DNA of 64,000 nucleotides, from positions 377,001-441,000 of the forward strand of contig QEYB01000725.1 of assembly GCA_017562135.1 (NCBI GenBank), given 5' to 3'. The number at the start of each line of letters is the position of its first letter. Positions within the stretch are counted from its first letter, which is position 1. The translations under genes and the position numbers were made by a program. Source of the stretch: Dipylidium caninum (lineage: Eukaryota > Platyhelminthes > Cestoda > Cyclophyllidea > Dipylidiidae). The notes under the pieces were generated by a model. That model had not been told where the DNA came from. It saw nothing but the letters and a program-made list of their open reading frames with translations, and did not search any database. Positions 1 through 14,200 of this stretch are shown here, piece after piece.

Positions 1-2223
1 TCTGACTTTGTCATCCCACGAACGTTGCTTTGCCCATGATATCTCTAACGCGAACAGGTCTCAGCATTCCGTGTGCAGAAGGGGTGCGCAAAGAGAATTT
101 TAACAATCGCTAATTTTTTGGCGAAAGGTGCAGAAATTGATTTACACGTGCTTAAACTCGGCAGGAAAGTCACCCGTGCGAGTAACTCATCTGCAAATGG
201 TGAAACTTTCCTTCTGCCCAGGGGGAAAACGTCATTTTACACTTCCGTTTTGCGTCGGCAGCGAAAAGTTGAGGACTGGGCTGTTCAGGCTAAAACGGTG
301 TTTGCCTCAAATCACCCACTCGTATGCACATGAATTTGCATCGAGGGAGAAGGTGATGTACCTCGAGGAGCACTTGAAGACAACCATTAACCCACTTTTA
401 AAGGCGTACCACCGTCCACGTATCCCACTTTCCAAGATTCTTTCCTATTCTCAAGCTAATGGGGCCTCCTCGAGGTCTACGGCTACGGGAACGGATGCTT
501 TCTGCGGACAACCGTTACTCTTATGCGTGAGTCGAGGTGGTGGCCCCAGTCCAACCTCTACTTCGCCACACAAACGTTTAAATTCTCTCGCTGACGTGGG
601 TCTGGTGGACTGGCAGGCCAACTTAGCAGCGGAGATTAGAAAGGAGCTGATTAAGAGGCCAAGTTGGTGGCTTTGCGAAGCATATCGCAACGGTGTATCT
701 AATGTCTTCTGTCACGCAAACTTAGCCCGTAATTTGGTGCAAGATAATAGCAAAGTGGGTTACAGTGAAGTGGGTCGAAGGCGACCTCAACTTGTGCGAA
801 AATGTGTGCACATGTTGGCAAGGAAACAGACGGAACGTGCAAAAGTGACCCAAGAGGAGCGGCGGCGCGTGCTCACCGCCAGATACACTTGTCCAAATGT
901 GGGAAAACCAACCCGCTAGGTGTTATTTTGGGCTATTCAGTCCCTACAACTGTACTTAAACGCGCACAACCATCGCAACACCCCGAGTGGTCAATTTGGA
1001 CTGGGACAAACTTTCGATGTCATGGAAAACCTTTGATGGCAGATTTAAACACGTTAGCATAAGAGGTTTTACACAAAATGCGACCACGAATTTAAACCCA
1101 TCCTTGCCCTTCCTCCAAAAGTATTTTATGAGCATAATAATTCTAGGCCAAAATTTCTGATTTTAAATTTTTGCCTACATTACTTCTTTTGCCCCACTCG
1201 CACACTTCCAAATTGAGGCCTCCCGGACGCGAGTGTGCGAGAGAAGCCGAGTGATGAGGGGGTCGCCAGTTGGGATAAGAGATGGTCGGAAGAAAATCGG
1301 TAAACCCTCCACCAGTCAATTTACAACAAGGCGGGCAAAAATTCGCTACCCGCACGAGATCTCAGCGAATGATCACCACGTGTGGCCGCACGGGAGTTAC
1401 GTCACAAGATCTTGTTCGAGATGGACACATCCAGCGGTTTGGTCGTTTAAATAGAAGGTTTACCAAAGTAATATTACAGCTTTCCTGTCGTACAAATATA
1501 GCGTCCAACTGCGCGGCATGCTTTGTGAGCATCAGAATCTCAAGGCAGACAAATGGGGAAGGGGGCACGGGAGTAGGTTTCCCATACATGCCTAAGTCAG
1601 TAAGTAGATGAGTTTTGTCCTCAAATTCACCGTTTGCAGCCACGAGAGTATCTTTAGGCAGGCATGGATTCCGCGGTCAGTATAAGGCGAATCGAGACGT
1701 GTTTCAGTCCGACACCTATTTATTAAATTAGCTGCTGAAAAAGGGTAGAGGCAGGGAAGCTAAACATACGCAAGAGACGAAAAGTAGAATGCCATGGCGT
1801 AGGAGACAAGAACGAGTTCATCCGCAACGTGTCAGCTTTTCGAAATCGAGGCCTCAGATCCACAAAAGGGCCGGAGAGTAGCCTCAAAGGGCGCATAGTA
1901 ACTAAAGCTGTGTGCTATGCCTTCGTGCGCCGCATCCCAGACCCTGCCGCCTACAACCGCCGCACCGCACGCCACAACCGAAATTGCAACTAGCCCGAGA
2001 ACGCAAGAATTGAGACGAGGTTTCTAATAGCCCACCTATACTTCTCATAAGTACACATATTCCAGCGGAAGAGTATTCGTCGAGGGGTGCAGGAAGGCAG
2101 CGAAGGGGGAAAGAAGACGGGAAGATAATCAGCGAGGGAGAAGATATGACAATAATTTCCCGGTCAGTTAGTCACTCATATATGTACAACACATCACCAG
2201 ATTCCAACATGCGATTTGGGGTC
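1..2223. other. Downstream flank of TOM1, no supported gene
   Basis: Contains the presumed TOM1 3' UTR. A 263-codon frame without stops lies at 128-919 on the plus strand. It shows no recognisable domain or splice framing, so it is noted here and not called as a gene. Confidence 0.4.
1719..1724 (-). terminator. Candidate polyadenylation signal of TOM1 (AATAAA)
   Basis: AATAAA read on the minus strand about 500 nt downstream of the TOM1 stop codon. It is the only clear hexamer I noticed there. The assignment is positional only. Confidence 0.35.
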
Positions 2224-5200
2224 TCAAGAATCGAAGAGCAGGAGAGTCTCTTCCAGCCGGCGAATCTCGGAGGGGGTTCGTTTCTTAATCGGCGGCTGAG
2301 ACATGGCTTTGGGAGGGGGCAGGGGTGCCGGCTGGGGTTGAAGGGGCTCCAACTGCGGCCCCGGGTGTGAGTGGACGGTGGGGAGAGTCCCGTGCGACTC
2401 TGCGGGCTGGCTTATGAGACTGTGGTAGCCCGCACCGAACACCCGCTCCAGTTGCGCTAACAGAGGCAGATAGAAAGACGCCAGTTTGTCACATCTCCTT
2501 CACCCGCGATGACTGGCAATCAAGCACAACTCACCGGCGTTGGGGTCGGTACTCCATGAAGCCTAAAACATTTAACAACAGCGAAAACCTCGACTTCAAC
2601 TGTCTCTTAAGTCAAACACCAAAGTAATTCATGTTTGGTGAATGCATGAGTCGATGCAATGCCACATCCTCTCGACAAGTTAGGACATTAATGTGATTGG
2701 GTAGACGCGTTCTCCCCTCCCTCCTTCCCTCCTTCCCTCCCTGCCGCCCTCTGCCCGTGACATTCTCCCAGGTCTTCAGGCAGGGCAGTCCGCGGTCGTT
2801 CGGATAGCCATCTGGCGAGGGAGATGGTTGAATTATCGTGGGAGAAATTGCCGAGTGGACGGAATTGTAACGCCGTTCGCCGGGCAGTGCTGGTCCCTTG
2901 CCCTCGAGCCAATAATCGCTGAAGTACTCAACGTGGCGGCGTCCCCACAATTCACACTAATTCGCCTCCGAGTTTGTGTTACTGGCACGCCAAGACGGCA
3001 AGAGGCAAAAGTTTGAGCAGCGCAGTCAGCGGCTAGAGAGCTGCCGCAGTCTCACCGGGACAAAAGTGGAAAGCCAAACCGTTCCGCATCGCTTTGTAGC
3101 AAAGGAATCCGCTTTCCTCTCCAATAATGCTCGCTTATTACCAATTCCGGAAGGGCATAAAAGCACAATGTACGTTGAATGGCTCTCGTAGCCCTAAAGT
3201 TAATAGAGTTTCTTGCAAAAGTCAAGGAAGCCCGCAAGGATGCCCTCTATAAATGCCAGCTAATTTTGACACCTCGGAAATTAAATTAGATCAAGTGTAC
3301 ACACAAATGGATGGAGGCGGGCGGACTTACGTGCGAGGCCTCGTTGAGCCGCAGCGCCTGCAAAGCCAGCGCGTTGTCCGACCAGTCGGCGAGGGAGACC
3401 AGCTCCGAGCTGCCGGTGTCGGTGATGAGGGGCGTTCGCTAAGAATGACGGCACAAGAGGTAGTGCAACTCGCTCGACCGCAGACGCTCTGTGGGTCGTG
3501 GGGCGGAAGGGGGGGGGGGAGGGGAGGGGAAGACCGCTCAGTCCCGCGCCTTTCGGAGCGTCGGCAGGGGGCCTCGTCTGCCGCGGGGGCGGCCAACGCC
3601 CGCCTCACCTGCTGGTTTGCCACTCATGGTCGGTGTGAGGGGGGAGTATTCGGAGAAATTCATCAAGAGTAGGGTTTATCACAGCCTGGGTGGATTCCTC
3701 GCACCCGTCGGCTCGTAAGATGCGGTGAATGGCCAGGAGCCCATGAACGGCGGCTGACCTTCAGCTGCCATTTTCGTGTCAACGGAGAGGAAACGTCGCT
3801 GCGCCCGCCTTTGTCGCCATGCCTCCCCTCACCAGGCTCGCCTCACCGCCGCACCCAGACGGACGAAGGCGCGTTTCGGGGTCCGCCTCCGCGCAGACGC
3901 TGTGGCGCGACTTGCGGCCTACCGTCCTACTGCGATGTGGCAGTCTGGCACAAGCGTGTTAATTCACCCGGACGGAGGGTCTCAGGCGAGGTTGGCACGG
4001 TTAGGACGGAACGCACTCAGCTGCTCGTCTGACTGTGACTGGAAGTCTTGGTGGCACGTGGATGCCGGGCCATTTACTCCGCGATCATTCGACAGTGCGA
4101 GTGGGCAAGTGGCCTGGCGACCGCATTTTGCTCTTACAGTGACTAGCACGTAGTGCGAGGTCGGTTTGAGCGATGACAGAAGCAGTCAACTCGATGGAGG
4201 CGGCGCCACAGGACCGCTCTGAGAAGTGAAGACGCCCTACGGTTGAGGAATGAGCGGAGCCTAGACCGGAACGAGTCCCCATGACGGGCACAAAAGGTGG
4301 GGAGGCTGATTTGCCGTTTGTCCAGTGGCAGTGGCAATCAACAAGTGGAAAATTTGACAGGTCCTCCGAATGCTCCACTCACCTGCGCCTGTTCGGCTAT
4401 CGCGTCCAGCAACTCATCATCGTCCTCATCGTCCTCCTCGACGGTTTCACCGGCTCTTCCGCTACCGCCCTCCTCGTTGTCGTCCTTCGCTGGATCCCCC
4501 AAACGCGACGAGGACGGAGGAGTTGCCTGGTGGTGGTGGTGGTGCTGGAGGTGTTGCAACTGCTGCTGCTGCCGTTGGGGCATTTGTGAAGGCGGCTGCT
4601 GCAGCTGCAACTGGTGCGGCGAGGCTGCGGGCAGAGCCGAGCGCTGCCGCACCACCTCCCGATTCGCCACTTGGGCCCGCATCGCCCGCAGACGGTAGCG
4701 TTCAAACCGCTCGTAGCTGCAGGTTCGAAATTATGACAGTCAGTTGGCATTCGACTCTGCTCCACCGCCGCTCCACGGTAGGCGGATGCAGTGCAGAACT
4801 CCGCGGTGGCGAAATGCCGCCCACCGTTGAGCCAGTCGGCTAGTCTGCTTCAAACGCGACGCGGTCGGTAGTTGCAGTCTCGTCCGCCGGGGCGGAAGAC
4901 AGGCGCCCCCGTCGGAATGCCGAGATATCAAATCATTCTCGCCGCCCCCCTCCCCTCCCCCTCCTCGGGTACAGCGTAATAATACCGCATAAGACGACCT
5001 TCGGGAAGGGTGGATAATCCGCGCCAACGGTCCCACGAGAATGTCAGCCCGGTGGTTTTATGACCTTAAGAAGTGCGTGCCGCCACGGAGAAAGGCAGTC
5101 ATTATTCCATCGGGGAGTTTTAGCAAGGCGACTTTGTTTCAGCCCATTACTTTTATTCCGCCCACTTCCAAGTAGCGCCTGCCCACAGCCACCTTCCCCG

Positions 5201-8200
5201 CGGCGCACGACGCGGGCAGTCCTCGCCTCCCCACGTGACTATCGGCGGATGGGCGCGCCGACGCGGCGTGTGACGGACGGGCCGACGGACGGACGGGCGG
5301 GCGGGAGCTGCCTCATGCCATCAAATAGACTGGCGATGACGCCCGCTTCCCACCGGCCCAAGAGAGGCCGGCGCCACACACCATCTCCCGTCGCAGCCTC
5401 ATCGCGGTGGTGATGAGACACACCAGCGCCAGGCCGAGGGGATCGCTTCAGAGAGGCGCAGTTGAGGTGTTTATAGGAGAAGAATGTTGGCACTCCTGAT
5501 TCAGTTATAAATAGGCCCCTGCCATGGCCTCGGGCGGCATTCGAGCTGCCCTGCTCCACCGACCCTCGGGGCAGTGGCGCCCCGCGGCTACTACCAAAGT
5601 CTGCAGTCGTGTGAAAAGGATCAAAAGGGGCGAAGCAAGGCGGGGCGGGGCGGGGCGGGGCGGTTGGGGTTGGCCAAAGAGCAGCCCTCAAATTGGGCAA
5701 CAAAACAAGGGACACAGAGGCGGGAGGAGAGGGCGGTGAAGCGAGAGACCAAACCACCTGAGGGTTCAAGCTCCATTATTAATGATGATGTTGGTAATAA
5801 GTGGGGCTAATGAATCCCCAAATGCATAGCGGCAGACATCACGAGGCCACGAGGAGGCAATAAAATCCTATGAGCACAAGTGCCGCCATCTCCGGCTGAG
5901 GAGGACAAAAGCTGCCCTCGTCTGTCAAAAATGTCTCTTTTTCTTGGAGTGGCAGTGCGGCCGGGGGCGAGGCGAGACGCTCAACTCTCTCGGCGACTGC
6001 AAGACAGTGTGGCAGACTGATGAGGTTTGACTTTAAAAAGTCTCCTGCCGCGTATACAAAGTCCAGGTTTGCCGCTTTCAGCATGCAAAGATGCGGATCG
6101 GAGCAACCTCGGTGAAGGCTGCTTTTGTCGGAGATGCACTCGGCTTGGTTGTCTGGTGGAAATAGGGAAAAGCTGGGGCAAAAGTGAGAAAAGGACAGCG
6201 GTTCGACGAGGCGTTAAAGCAGGAGGTGTAGGGCCGCCCTCCCAGCAATTATCACTCCGAAAATAGCGCCCGGTGAAGTGCGCACTTCGTGGGGCGGGTG
6301 GCCGACGGCGCTGCCCGCCGGCCAGGCAGCCAAGGCTACGTGGCCTGCCCGCGAGTTTGTGTGGGAGTTTGAGGGTGTACGACTTTCCATTCGAAAAAGT
6401 CAAAGTTCCCGTCAAGTCTGCTTCACTGCCGCATTCGTCGCGCTGGAAGGGGCGCTAAACCGTGTCCACCCGAACGCAGAGGCGGCAGGCCATTGTGTCT
6501 CGCCCCTGTCGATTCGAGGCTACCGCTATGCCGGCTACGAGGCGCGTAGTCCCGGCGTGTGCCTCGGCATGCAGTTGACTTCTACGCCAGAGTAGCCGTC
6601 GAATGGCAAGGCATTTTGTTGCTGGAAACCGATAAAAGTGGCCTCGTGCTGCAAAAAGAGGCGAAAAGAAACCAAAGACGAGGTTCGACCTCCTCTGGGC
6701 GGAATCGGCGAAATGTTAATGTCGCCTCCAGTCAGAGGACTTTGCAGCGGTGACGGCGCGCAGTTTGGAGGAGGAGGAGGAGAAGGAGGCGTCGGACCTC
6801 GACGAGCAGCCGGCCGAACCACCACTCGCACTTGGAGCCCGGCGGCGGACGAAGGCAGCCGTCCACGGGTCGACCGGCGTTGACGAGGAAAATCTCATTC
6901 AAAGGGGAAATCGCAGCCGTCTCCGGTAGCTAGAAATGCTGCCAACCCACTTCCCACGGCTGAGAGGCCTCGTCCTCGGCCCGCACCCGGCGTGGATGGA
7001 CCGCGAGCCTTCGGCTGACCCTTGAAAGGTCGCTTTCCACCAAGGCAGGGATTAAAGGTCTCACACGACCAAAGGCGCTGGAGAGTGACAACACTTGGAA
7101 GCGTCGCAGCAACGCCCCCAACCGACGACCCCCGCCCCCACCCGCCTCGCCACTTCAATGGACCGAGTGTGTCGATGCGCCGTTCAGGGCGGAGAAGAGC
7201 CCGTCCAGACAAAGGAATCGGGAGAGTCGCGCAAAATGGCTCGAGGGGAGGGCGGGGAGAGGGGGGAGGGGTGGGGGCTGATTCGCTCGCAGTCTGGGCG
7301 GAGAACACACATGTGGCCAGCACCTTTTGAGACCTCGACTCCCGCTTGCGTGCCGAATCCAAGTGACAAGTCGAGTTAGTCTAGTGGAGAGGACTTATTA
7401 CGCGAGCGGGGATGAGGGGAGGAGGGGGAAGGGGGGGGAACTACGCAGAACGCCGTCTTTCTGGATCCCTCGGGCTTCACCAACCAAACCGCTTTCGCGT
7501 CTCGTTTCGAGTAAAACCACGTAAAGCAGGCCCCGGCACTGCGGAATGTCGGTTCAGTGACAAAAAAAGAAACTGGAGCCGCGCTGGATTTATTTAAATA
7601 AACCCCTGCACCTCCCCGTAGGACCGAAAATGTCCATCACAAGGGCGTTAATTAAAGGCGAACTTGTGTGAGTTTCATACGTCTGCTGTGAATTTTAAAA
7701 GGTTCCATAAATCAAATTAGAGAGTTGATTTGTTGTGCCAAATTAAAAGTGGGAGGAAAAGGCTGAAAACAATTAGTCGGTGGAGCCTCTCCGTGGCACT
7801 TCGAGCCTCAGTCCTCGCATGGACTCACTCCGTGGGCTCCCCGTGGCAGCGAACACCGCCGTCTTTGACGCCTGTCAAACGCCACGCTTACTAACGGGGA
7901 TCTGAGCGGCAGAGACGAGGCGTGGCGTTGACGGGAGAGGCACAGATGCGGCTTCTGCCACGCCGAGGCTGCCTCGACCCGCTGGAGCGGCGACGTGGAC
8001 GTCGGAAGGCCGACGCCTTGGCCACACTCGCACACGCATCATGAGCGTGGACGAAAGTGTGGTGGAATGCTCCGCCGCTGCCTGAATGGCCGCGGTATTC
8101 GAGCCCCCGGGGCCGACGGAACGGCCAGACCCTGCTTTTACGCCAAATGCACCCCATTGCGCCGTGGGAACGGAGAGGGCGGTGAGTTGCCGGCCCTGGG

Positions 8201-11200
8201 GTGACTGCTGACGCGAGCACCATCGTGGACATGCTCGCTCTGGTCTCCGGCGACCGCAAGAATCCACTCTGCCACTGAGGGAGCTTCGGATCTGGTGAGG
8301 CGCAAAGCGCACAACACAGAGTCCGTCTCACAGGCGGACGAACGGCGCTTTGAGGAGGCGCGCGGAACTCGGAGCACCCGCGAGGGGGGGGGACAAAGGA
8401 CGCGAAAGAAAGGAGAGAAAAGATGTGAAGCGGTACTTGGAAAGAGGAAAAGGGAAGACCTCTTGTGGCGCCGAGGACCGAAAGCCCTTGAAAAGCATTG
8501 CGACGACCTCGGGAGGGCAGAAGGGGGCAGCGCTTGTTTTGTTTATTGCAAACGAATTAGCGCGCGGTCTGCATCGCTCACCGCCTCTCCCTCGACTGCA
8601 TGCGCTTGGAAGTTTGTCTGAAGCCTTCCACCTCCGCCCATAAAATGGGCATGGGTTATTAGGCATTCAGGAGAAAAAAAAGAGACTCAGAACGTTTACA
8701 CCCTCGCTGTAGCGCCGCCAACAATGTCTCCGCCCACCTACATAATTTATGGCAGAAAGGCGCGATACCATGCATTTTAAGGAGCCATTTTCTTTGCGTT
8801 CACCGAGTCGCATCCCCCAAAATAGTTTTTCGCTCTCAACGCCGGCAGTCAAAAGGTCCACTTGAACGCCGTCCAGCGGGTGCTCCAGTCAGGGGGATTT
8901 AAGGGGAGGCTACGAGGCTGTCCTCATTTGTCCCGCGGTCCCCTCGCCTCGTCCAGTAAGTCGCCTACCCCCCTCAGGGGGGGGGAAGCGGGGAGAAGGC
9001 GATCGGGAGCGTCCGCAGACACCTGGGCGCCTCATCCGGACAGAGCCGCCCGTCGGTGCCACTTACCGTTGAAATGCGCAGTTGAGCTCGTCGTTGAGTT
9101 GAATCAGAGTCAGGGTGACGGCGTCGTCAGCGACTTGGGACAGGAACTCGGCCACCCGTTGCTGCATCATACGGCAGGTTTCGTTCAATTCCTGTGAAAG
9201 GAGAAAAAGTCGGGGGGGGTGGGGAACAAAATTGCAACAGCCTCGAAGACTTCACTCCTTGTTGCCGTGTGGCGCTATGGTGATGCACGAATTAGTGACC
9301 GCCGACAGAGCGCGAACCGACAATCGCCTGCCATCCGCCTCGTCCATCACTGCGCCTTCGACGCTGGTCCCCCGAGCCCGCTTCGCGCCCGTGAAGTCCC
9401 TTCACTCGGACTTCCACGTGAGTTGAAGACCGCATTTATTGTGTTGAAATGATCCAAAAATGCCGTGAAAGCCCATGGTGAAGTGGGATTTGGCCTGTCT
9501 GAATATTGAACCGGGGGTGTTTGAGACTACTCGACCATCGGAGGACTTCCAAGCGGCGTCGGAACGGCAAGACGACCTTCGACCGAATCGCCCTTCCCAT
9601 CGCCGGGGCGACAATGGCGACGGACAGTTGGCAAGTGTCACGAGGAAGCGAATTTCTGTAGCGATTTGTGGTGGCAGCAGCGACCATCCCACCGTCGCCA
9701 AAGAGGCGATTTCCAGTGTTGCTCGAGGGCGGGAAGAGGTGCGTCCGCGCCTGACCCATTTGACTGGTGCAACTCCTGCGAGGCCACAAATGCCCCTCAA
9801 AACTCGTCGGGAGGGGGGGGGGGCGGTGGGCGAGTGGATAGGCGCTCCTGCAAGCGGCAGACTGCCGCCACGCAGACACACGAGGGAGGTTCTCAGACCA
9901 CCCACCTCCGTCGTCGTTGTGGTGGTGGGCAAAGAAGCGGGGCGATGTGGAGGTTAGTGCGCCTCTCGGAGAGGAAAAAATACCACCATTTCTTTGCACC
10001 TCCTTTGTGGATGCATAATGGATAAATGCCACCTTGTCAAGTGTCTCCCCGGAGCTACGCAGTAGCCTCCACCGATGAAGGCTGCCCTGAGCACCATCGG
10101 CGCGAGGTTCCTTGCGCTTTTCAACTGTTAAACATCAAATTCGGTCTAAATAACGGGGGTGACAGCTGCGTATGTCCCACTATTCAGGACGGGTGACAGG
10201 CGGGCTGTCATCCGACAGGGAAACTTTAATCCAGTCACTTGGAGCTACACAAAAAGTGGGCGCCAGGTGCGACAAGTGGGCCTTTTTCAGAATTCATCTA
10301 GTCGACCTTCAAAACAGCCCTGTTTCCGGTGCTGCAGTCGTTGTCTAATCGAAATAAACTTCGTCTCGCCTCAGCCTCGTTGCTACCAGCCACGACGAGG
10401 TAAATGAGGAGGGCGAGAGGGCGAGAGGGCGGGAGGGGGAGAGAGCGAGAGAGAGCGAGAGAGAGAGAGAGAGAGAGAAATTCAATCCACACCAGAGCCA
10501 ATGAAAATTTCCATTCCTTTCTCTGAGGTTGCATATTTTGGAACTCTGATTGGTTGATATCTCGGTACTTTAGCGGGCAAATACTGCACTCGAGACACAA
10601 ACACATAAATCTGCGGTTTGGACGCAGTGGTAAAACTGGTACACGGGACATAACTCCTCATTTGGATAAAGCGTTAAGTAAAAAGAGCAGAGAGGACAGT
10701 GGGAAAAAGAAGACAAAGTGCAGTGTGGGGCAGGCGGGACAGGCGGGGCGGGAGGGGGAGTTGATTCCCAATGTGGCTCAGCGCTCAGGCCGGGAGTGTC
10801 TCCTCTTCCCGCCGCGTCGGCGGCCGGAGCGCGAGAGGTGGCCCGACTCCTCACCATTCCTTCCAAGACAGCTGCTCCACTCGAGCAGTAAATTGCGAAC
10901 TTCCGCCCACCCATGCTCGAGAGAGAGAGAGAGAGAGACGCCAAAGTGTTAGTGACGACTTCGTCCCAGGAGGCGGCATTAAGTGGCGACAGGGGACACT
11001 TTGGCCTGGTGGCGAGGGCGTCAGGCCTGTTGACGTTGAGGAATGCCTGTCACCCACCCCGAGGCAATAAAAGATGTCCAGTCGGGCTGATTGGGAGGGG
11101 CAGAGTAGCCGGCCCAATTAGCTTCTCGGCCATTTCCCCCCCCCCCCTCCTCACAAGGGAGGATCTTTGCACTTTTGACTTGACCCGATTGGCAAGCAGG

Positions 11201-14200
11201 TCTCCCGAGATTATCTGCTCCGGTGTTGAGCTACGCGCGAGAGCGCGGCAGCACAAGAGCCTCTCCTACGCGTTGTGAGCAAAGATTGCGGCTTTCGGAC
11301 CTCGTGTGTACCAATCGCTCGTAAAAATGTCGTTTTGAACAGAAAGTCGCAAGTCGGGAGAAGGGGGCGGGGGAGAGGGGGGGTGTGAGAACGCACTTGG
11401 AGGAGTTCGAGGTCGTCCGAGGAAATGGCGTCGGGTTGCAGTTCGGTGAGCATATCGTTGAGAATGTGGAGGTTGGTCTGCACCACCACAAGGTCCTGGC
11501 TCAGTCTTTCGCGTTGGGCGGTGCTCAGACGACGAATGGTGCCCTCCTGGTCGACCAGTGTCTGGTCCCCGCCCAAGTTGTACATCCCGGTCGGCAGGGA
11601 GTGGTGTGGATGCTGTTGGTGGCGGTGGGGCTGCTGGTGGTGGTTCATGAATGTCCGTGGGGAGGCCGCGAAAAATATTTCCTGACCTAGAGCCGACCAA
11701 TGACACACGGACTGGAGTAATTCAGAATCTACTCGAACAAAACAGCCAAGCTTAATTCCACATCCCCATTTTGGTACAATTTTGTGAAGACGGTCAACTG
11801 CGCGCGAAGTGCAGAAATACCGGGAGTGGAAAAGAACCGTGCAGAGCCTCGTCCTGGAGAAGTCGTCTGTCAATGCACCAGCCGCTCCTATGACGGGCAT
11901 TAACAAGAGCGGTCAAAGGGGAAGAAGAAGACGAACTCCGAAGCCGCAGGGTGGGGAGATGGCGGCGCCCCTTGCCATGGGAGGGGAAATGGGAACCAAC
12001 GCCGTCTGCCGGTGACGCTGAAGCGGGCCAGTGGCAAAGCGTCGTCTCGAGGTGTCGCAGGCCAGCAACTGACCGAGCCGAGGTGACTGGCCGCGGCCCC
12101 GCTGGCCAGACTCGTGTGCGGCATCCAGCCCACGGCGAACATAAACGTGAAGCATGCGATTTGAAGTTGTCATTGGGGGTTTACGATTTGACCGACATTA
12201 TTTAGTTGACAAAAATGTGAAAGGAGCAAAACGCCGGCAGACCTGAAAAAACAATTGTGAATTTTTGCACAAAGATGCGATCCGCCTCAGCAGTGGCAGT
12301 GTGCACTTTCTTCGCCAGGCAGAGGGCGCGCGGACTTACTTTTCCCCCCGTTCTAAAATATCATGGAGACTGTGCTCGTTCACGACTCCGTCGCCTTCCC
12401 CACCGCCTCCTCCACTGCCGCAGCAGACTCGCTGTGTCGAATGAGAGAGTCCCGAGGCCACCGGAGGCCACCGGGAGGCATTAGCTGGCTCGGCGTCGGC
12501 TAATTGCTTCCTCAGCGAAAACACAGCCGCTAAGTGTTCGGCTGACAGGCCACTGACAAAAGACGCTCCTGTTTACCTCTTTCAATTGTGCGTGACGGAG
12601 AAAATGGATGAGAGCGGATGCTGCTACTTTGCCAGTTAAGCGGAAACTTGGGAGTATGTGAGACGAGAGGAGAGAAGGCCCGACAGGAGGAGCGTCGATG
12701 ACTTCCTCCCAGGTCCACGCGGGGGGGGGGGCGGGCCTCGAAAAAGCCGGAGGAGTGGAAAACACCTCACTTAACTGTTGGACGCGAATTTCCTGCCCAT
12801 TTGCTCACACTCTGAACGGACTGGGTGCCCGAAAAATAAGTCGAAAGAGAAGGAGAGGGTCTAGAGGACGCGCTAAGAAGAAATTCTGGGCGACTGGAGG
12901 AGGAGGAGGCGGGGGGGGGAGGCGGTCCGCCCAGTCGCGAGGGGGGAGGTGCCGCACGTGTGTTTAGCCCTGATCCACTCCCTCGTATGTTACAGGAGGG
13001 AGGAGAGTGTTAAAAAGGAGAGAAGAAGGTTGCTGTTTGCAAAAGGTTTACCATTTCTGGTGACTACGGGGTAACCGTTGATGGCGACGACCTGCAAGAC
13101 CTGGGTCCCCGGCTCGGTGCCGCCGTTGCCACCGCCGCCGCCGCTTCGGATTCTCGTCTGTCGTCCGCCGTCTCGCGCCCGTACTGGCGCTGTGGAAAGA
13201 GGGGGAAAGTAAGGTGAAATCTTTCGCCAGAGAAGCGTACAGGACGGCAGCAGTCCGGTCTTTTTCGACTCCTAAAAAAAGCTGAGGAAGTTGTGAGGGC
13301 ACACATTTTTCGACCACCGCTGCCGAGGCGACAGCAAAAGCGGTGCCACACAGGGGAATTAACACCCCTCTGACGGCGGTGTGGCAGGGCGAAGTGGCCC
13401 AATGTGGCCGACGTGGCGGGTCTAGTGCCGGGAGGACGGAGCGAACTGCCCGCGGGGCCGACGCGGAGGATGCGCCTTCTCATGCCACACTCGCGGAGGG
13501 TGACTGGCCGGGGGGGGGGGAGAGCGGACGACTTTGGGAAAAGTGCATTGACAACGTGGGCGCACTTTTAACTGATTAGAGCCGCACATTCACACAGGAG
13601 AGTTGAGCGGGTGGAGGGTGGGTGATGGCCTCTCGTCTTTCCTTTGGCGTGTCTCAAAGCGGCCCAAGTAGGAAGAAAGAGTGGCGACGCCGCCCGACTG
13701 ACAAGTTGATGTCGCATCTAATTGGGGACTCGACTGCCCAGACGGTGGCTGCGTCGATGAGGAAGTGAGGCAACGTAAACGGTTAAAATTTCCGAAAAAA
13801 TTAGAAGTAAAGTGACTTGGTTGACTGCACTCAACAAACTCAGCAAATTGCGACGAAGGCGGTAAAAGTGCAGTCCTTCAGACAAGCCTTTCTCCTCCAC
13901 CCATCAACGGTGTGCAAAAGCAACCTGGAGAGGCGGTTGCCTCTGGGCTGGCCTGCTTGCGCTCTCCACAACGTGTCGCCTTTCTGAGGCCACGTGTCAA
14001 CCGCCGCTCAAGACATGGGGGAGAGCAAACACAAGGGAAGTGACCACTTGGCTTGACAAAATGGAAACAAGCAACCAAAGAACAAGGTAGGAAGGAAGGA
14101 GAGAGAGAAGGAGAGAAGGAAGGGGGGAAGGCACAGTCACTAACTGATGCGCGTCCATTGCACGACTCCCAGTAAACGGCGCGCACTGTTCTTTGGGGGG

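Noticed and set aside
128..919. 263-codon open frame, plus strand
   Set aside because: Long for chance, but it has no domain, no splice framing and mixed codon use; kept only as a note.
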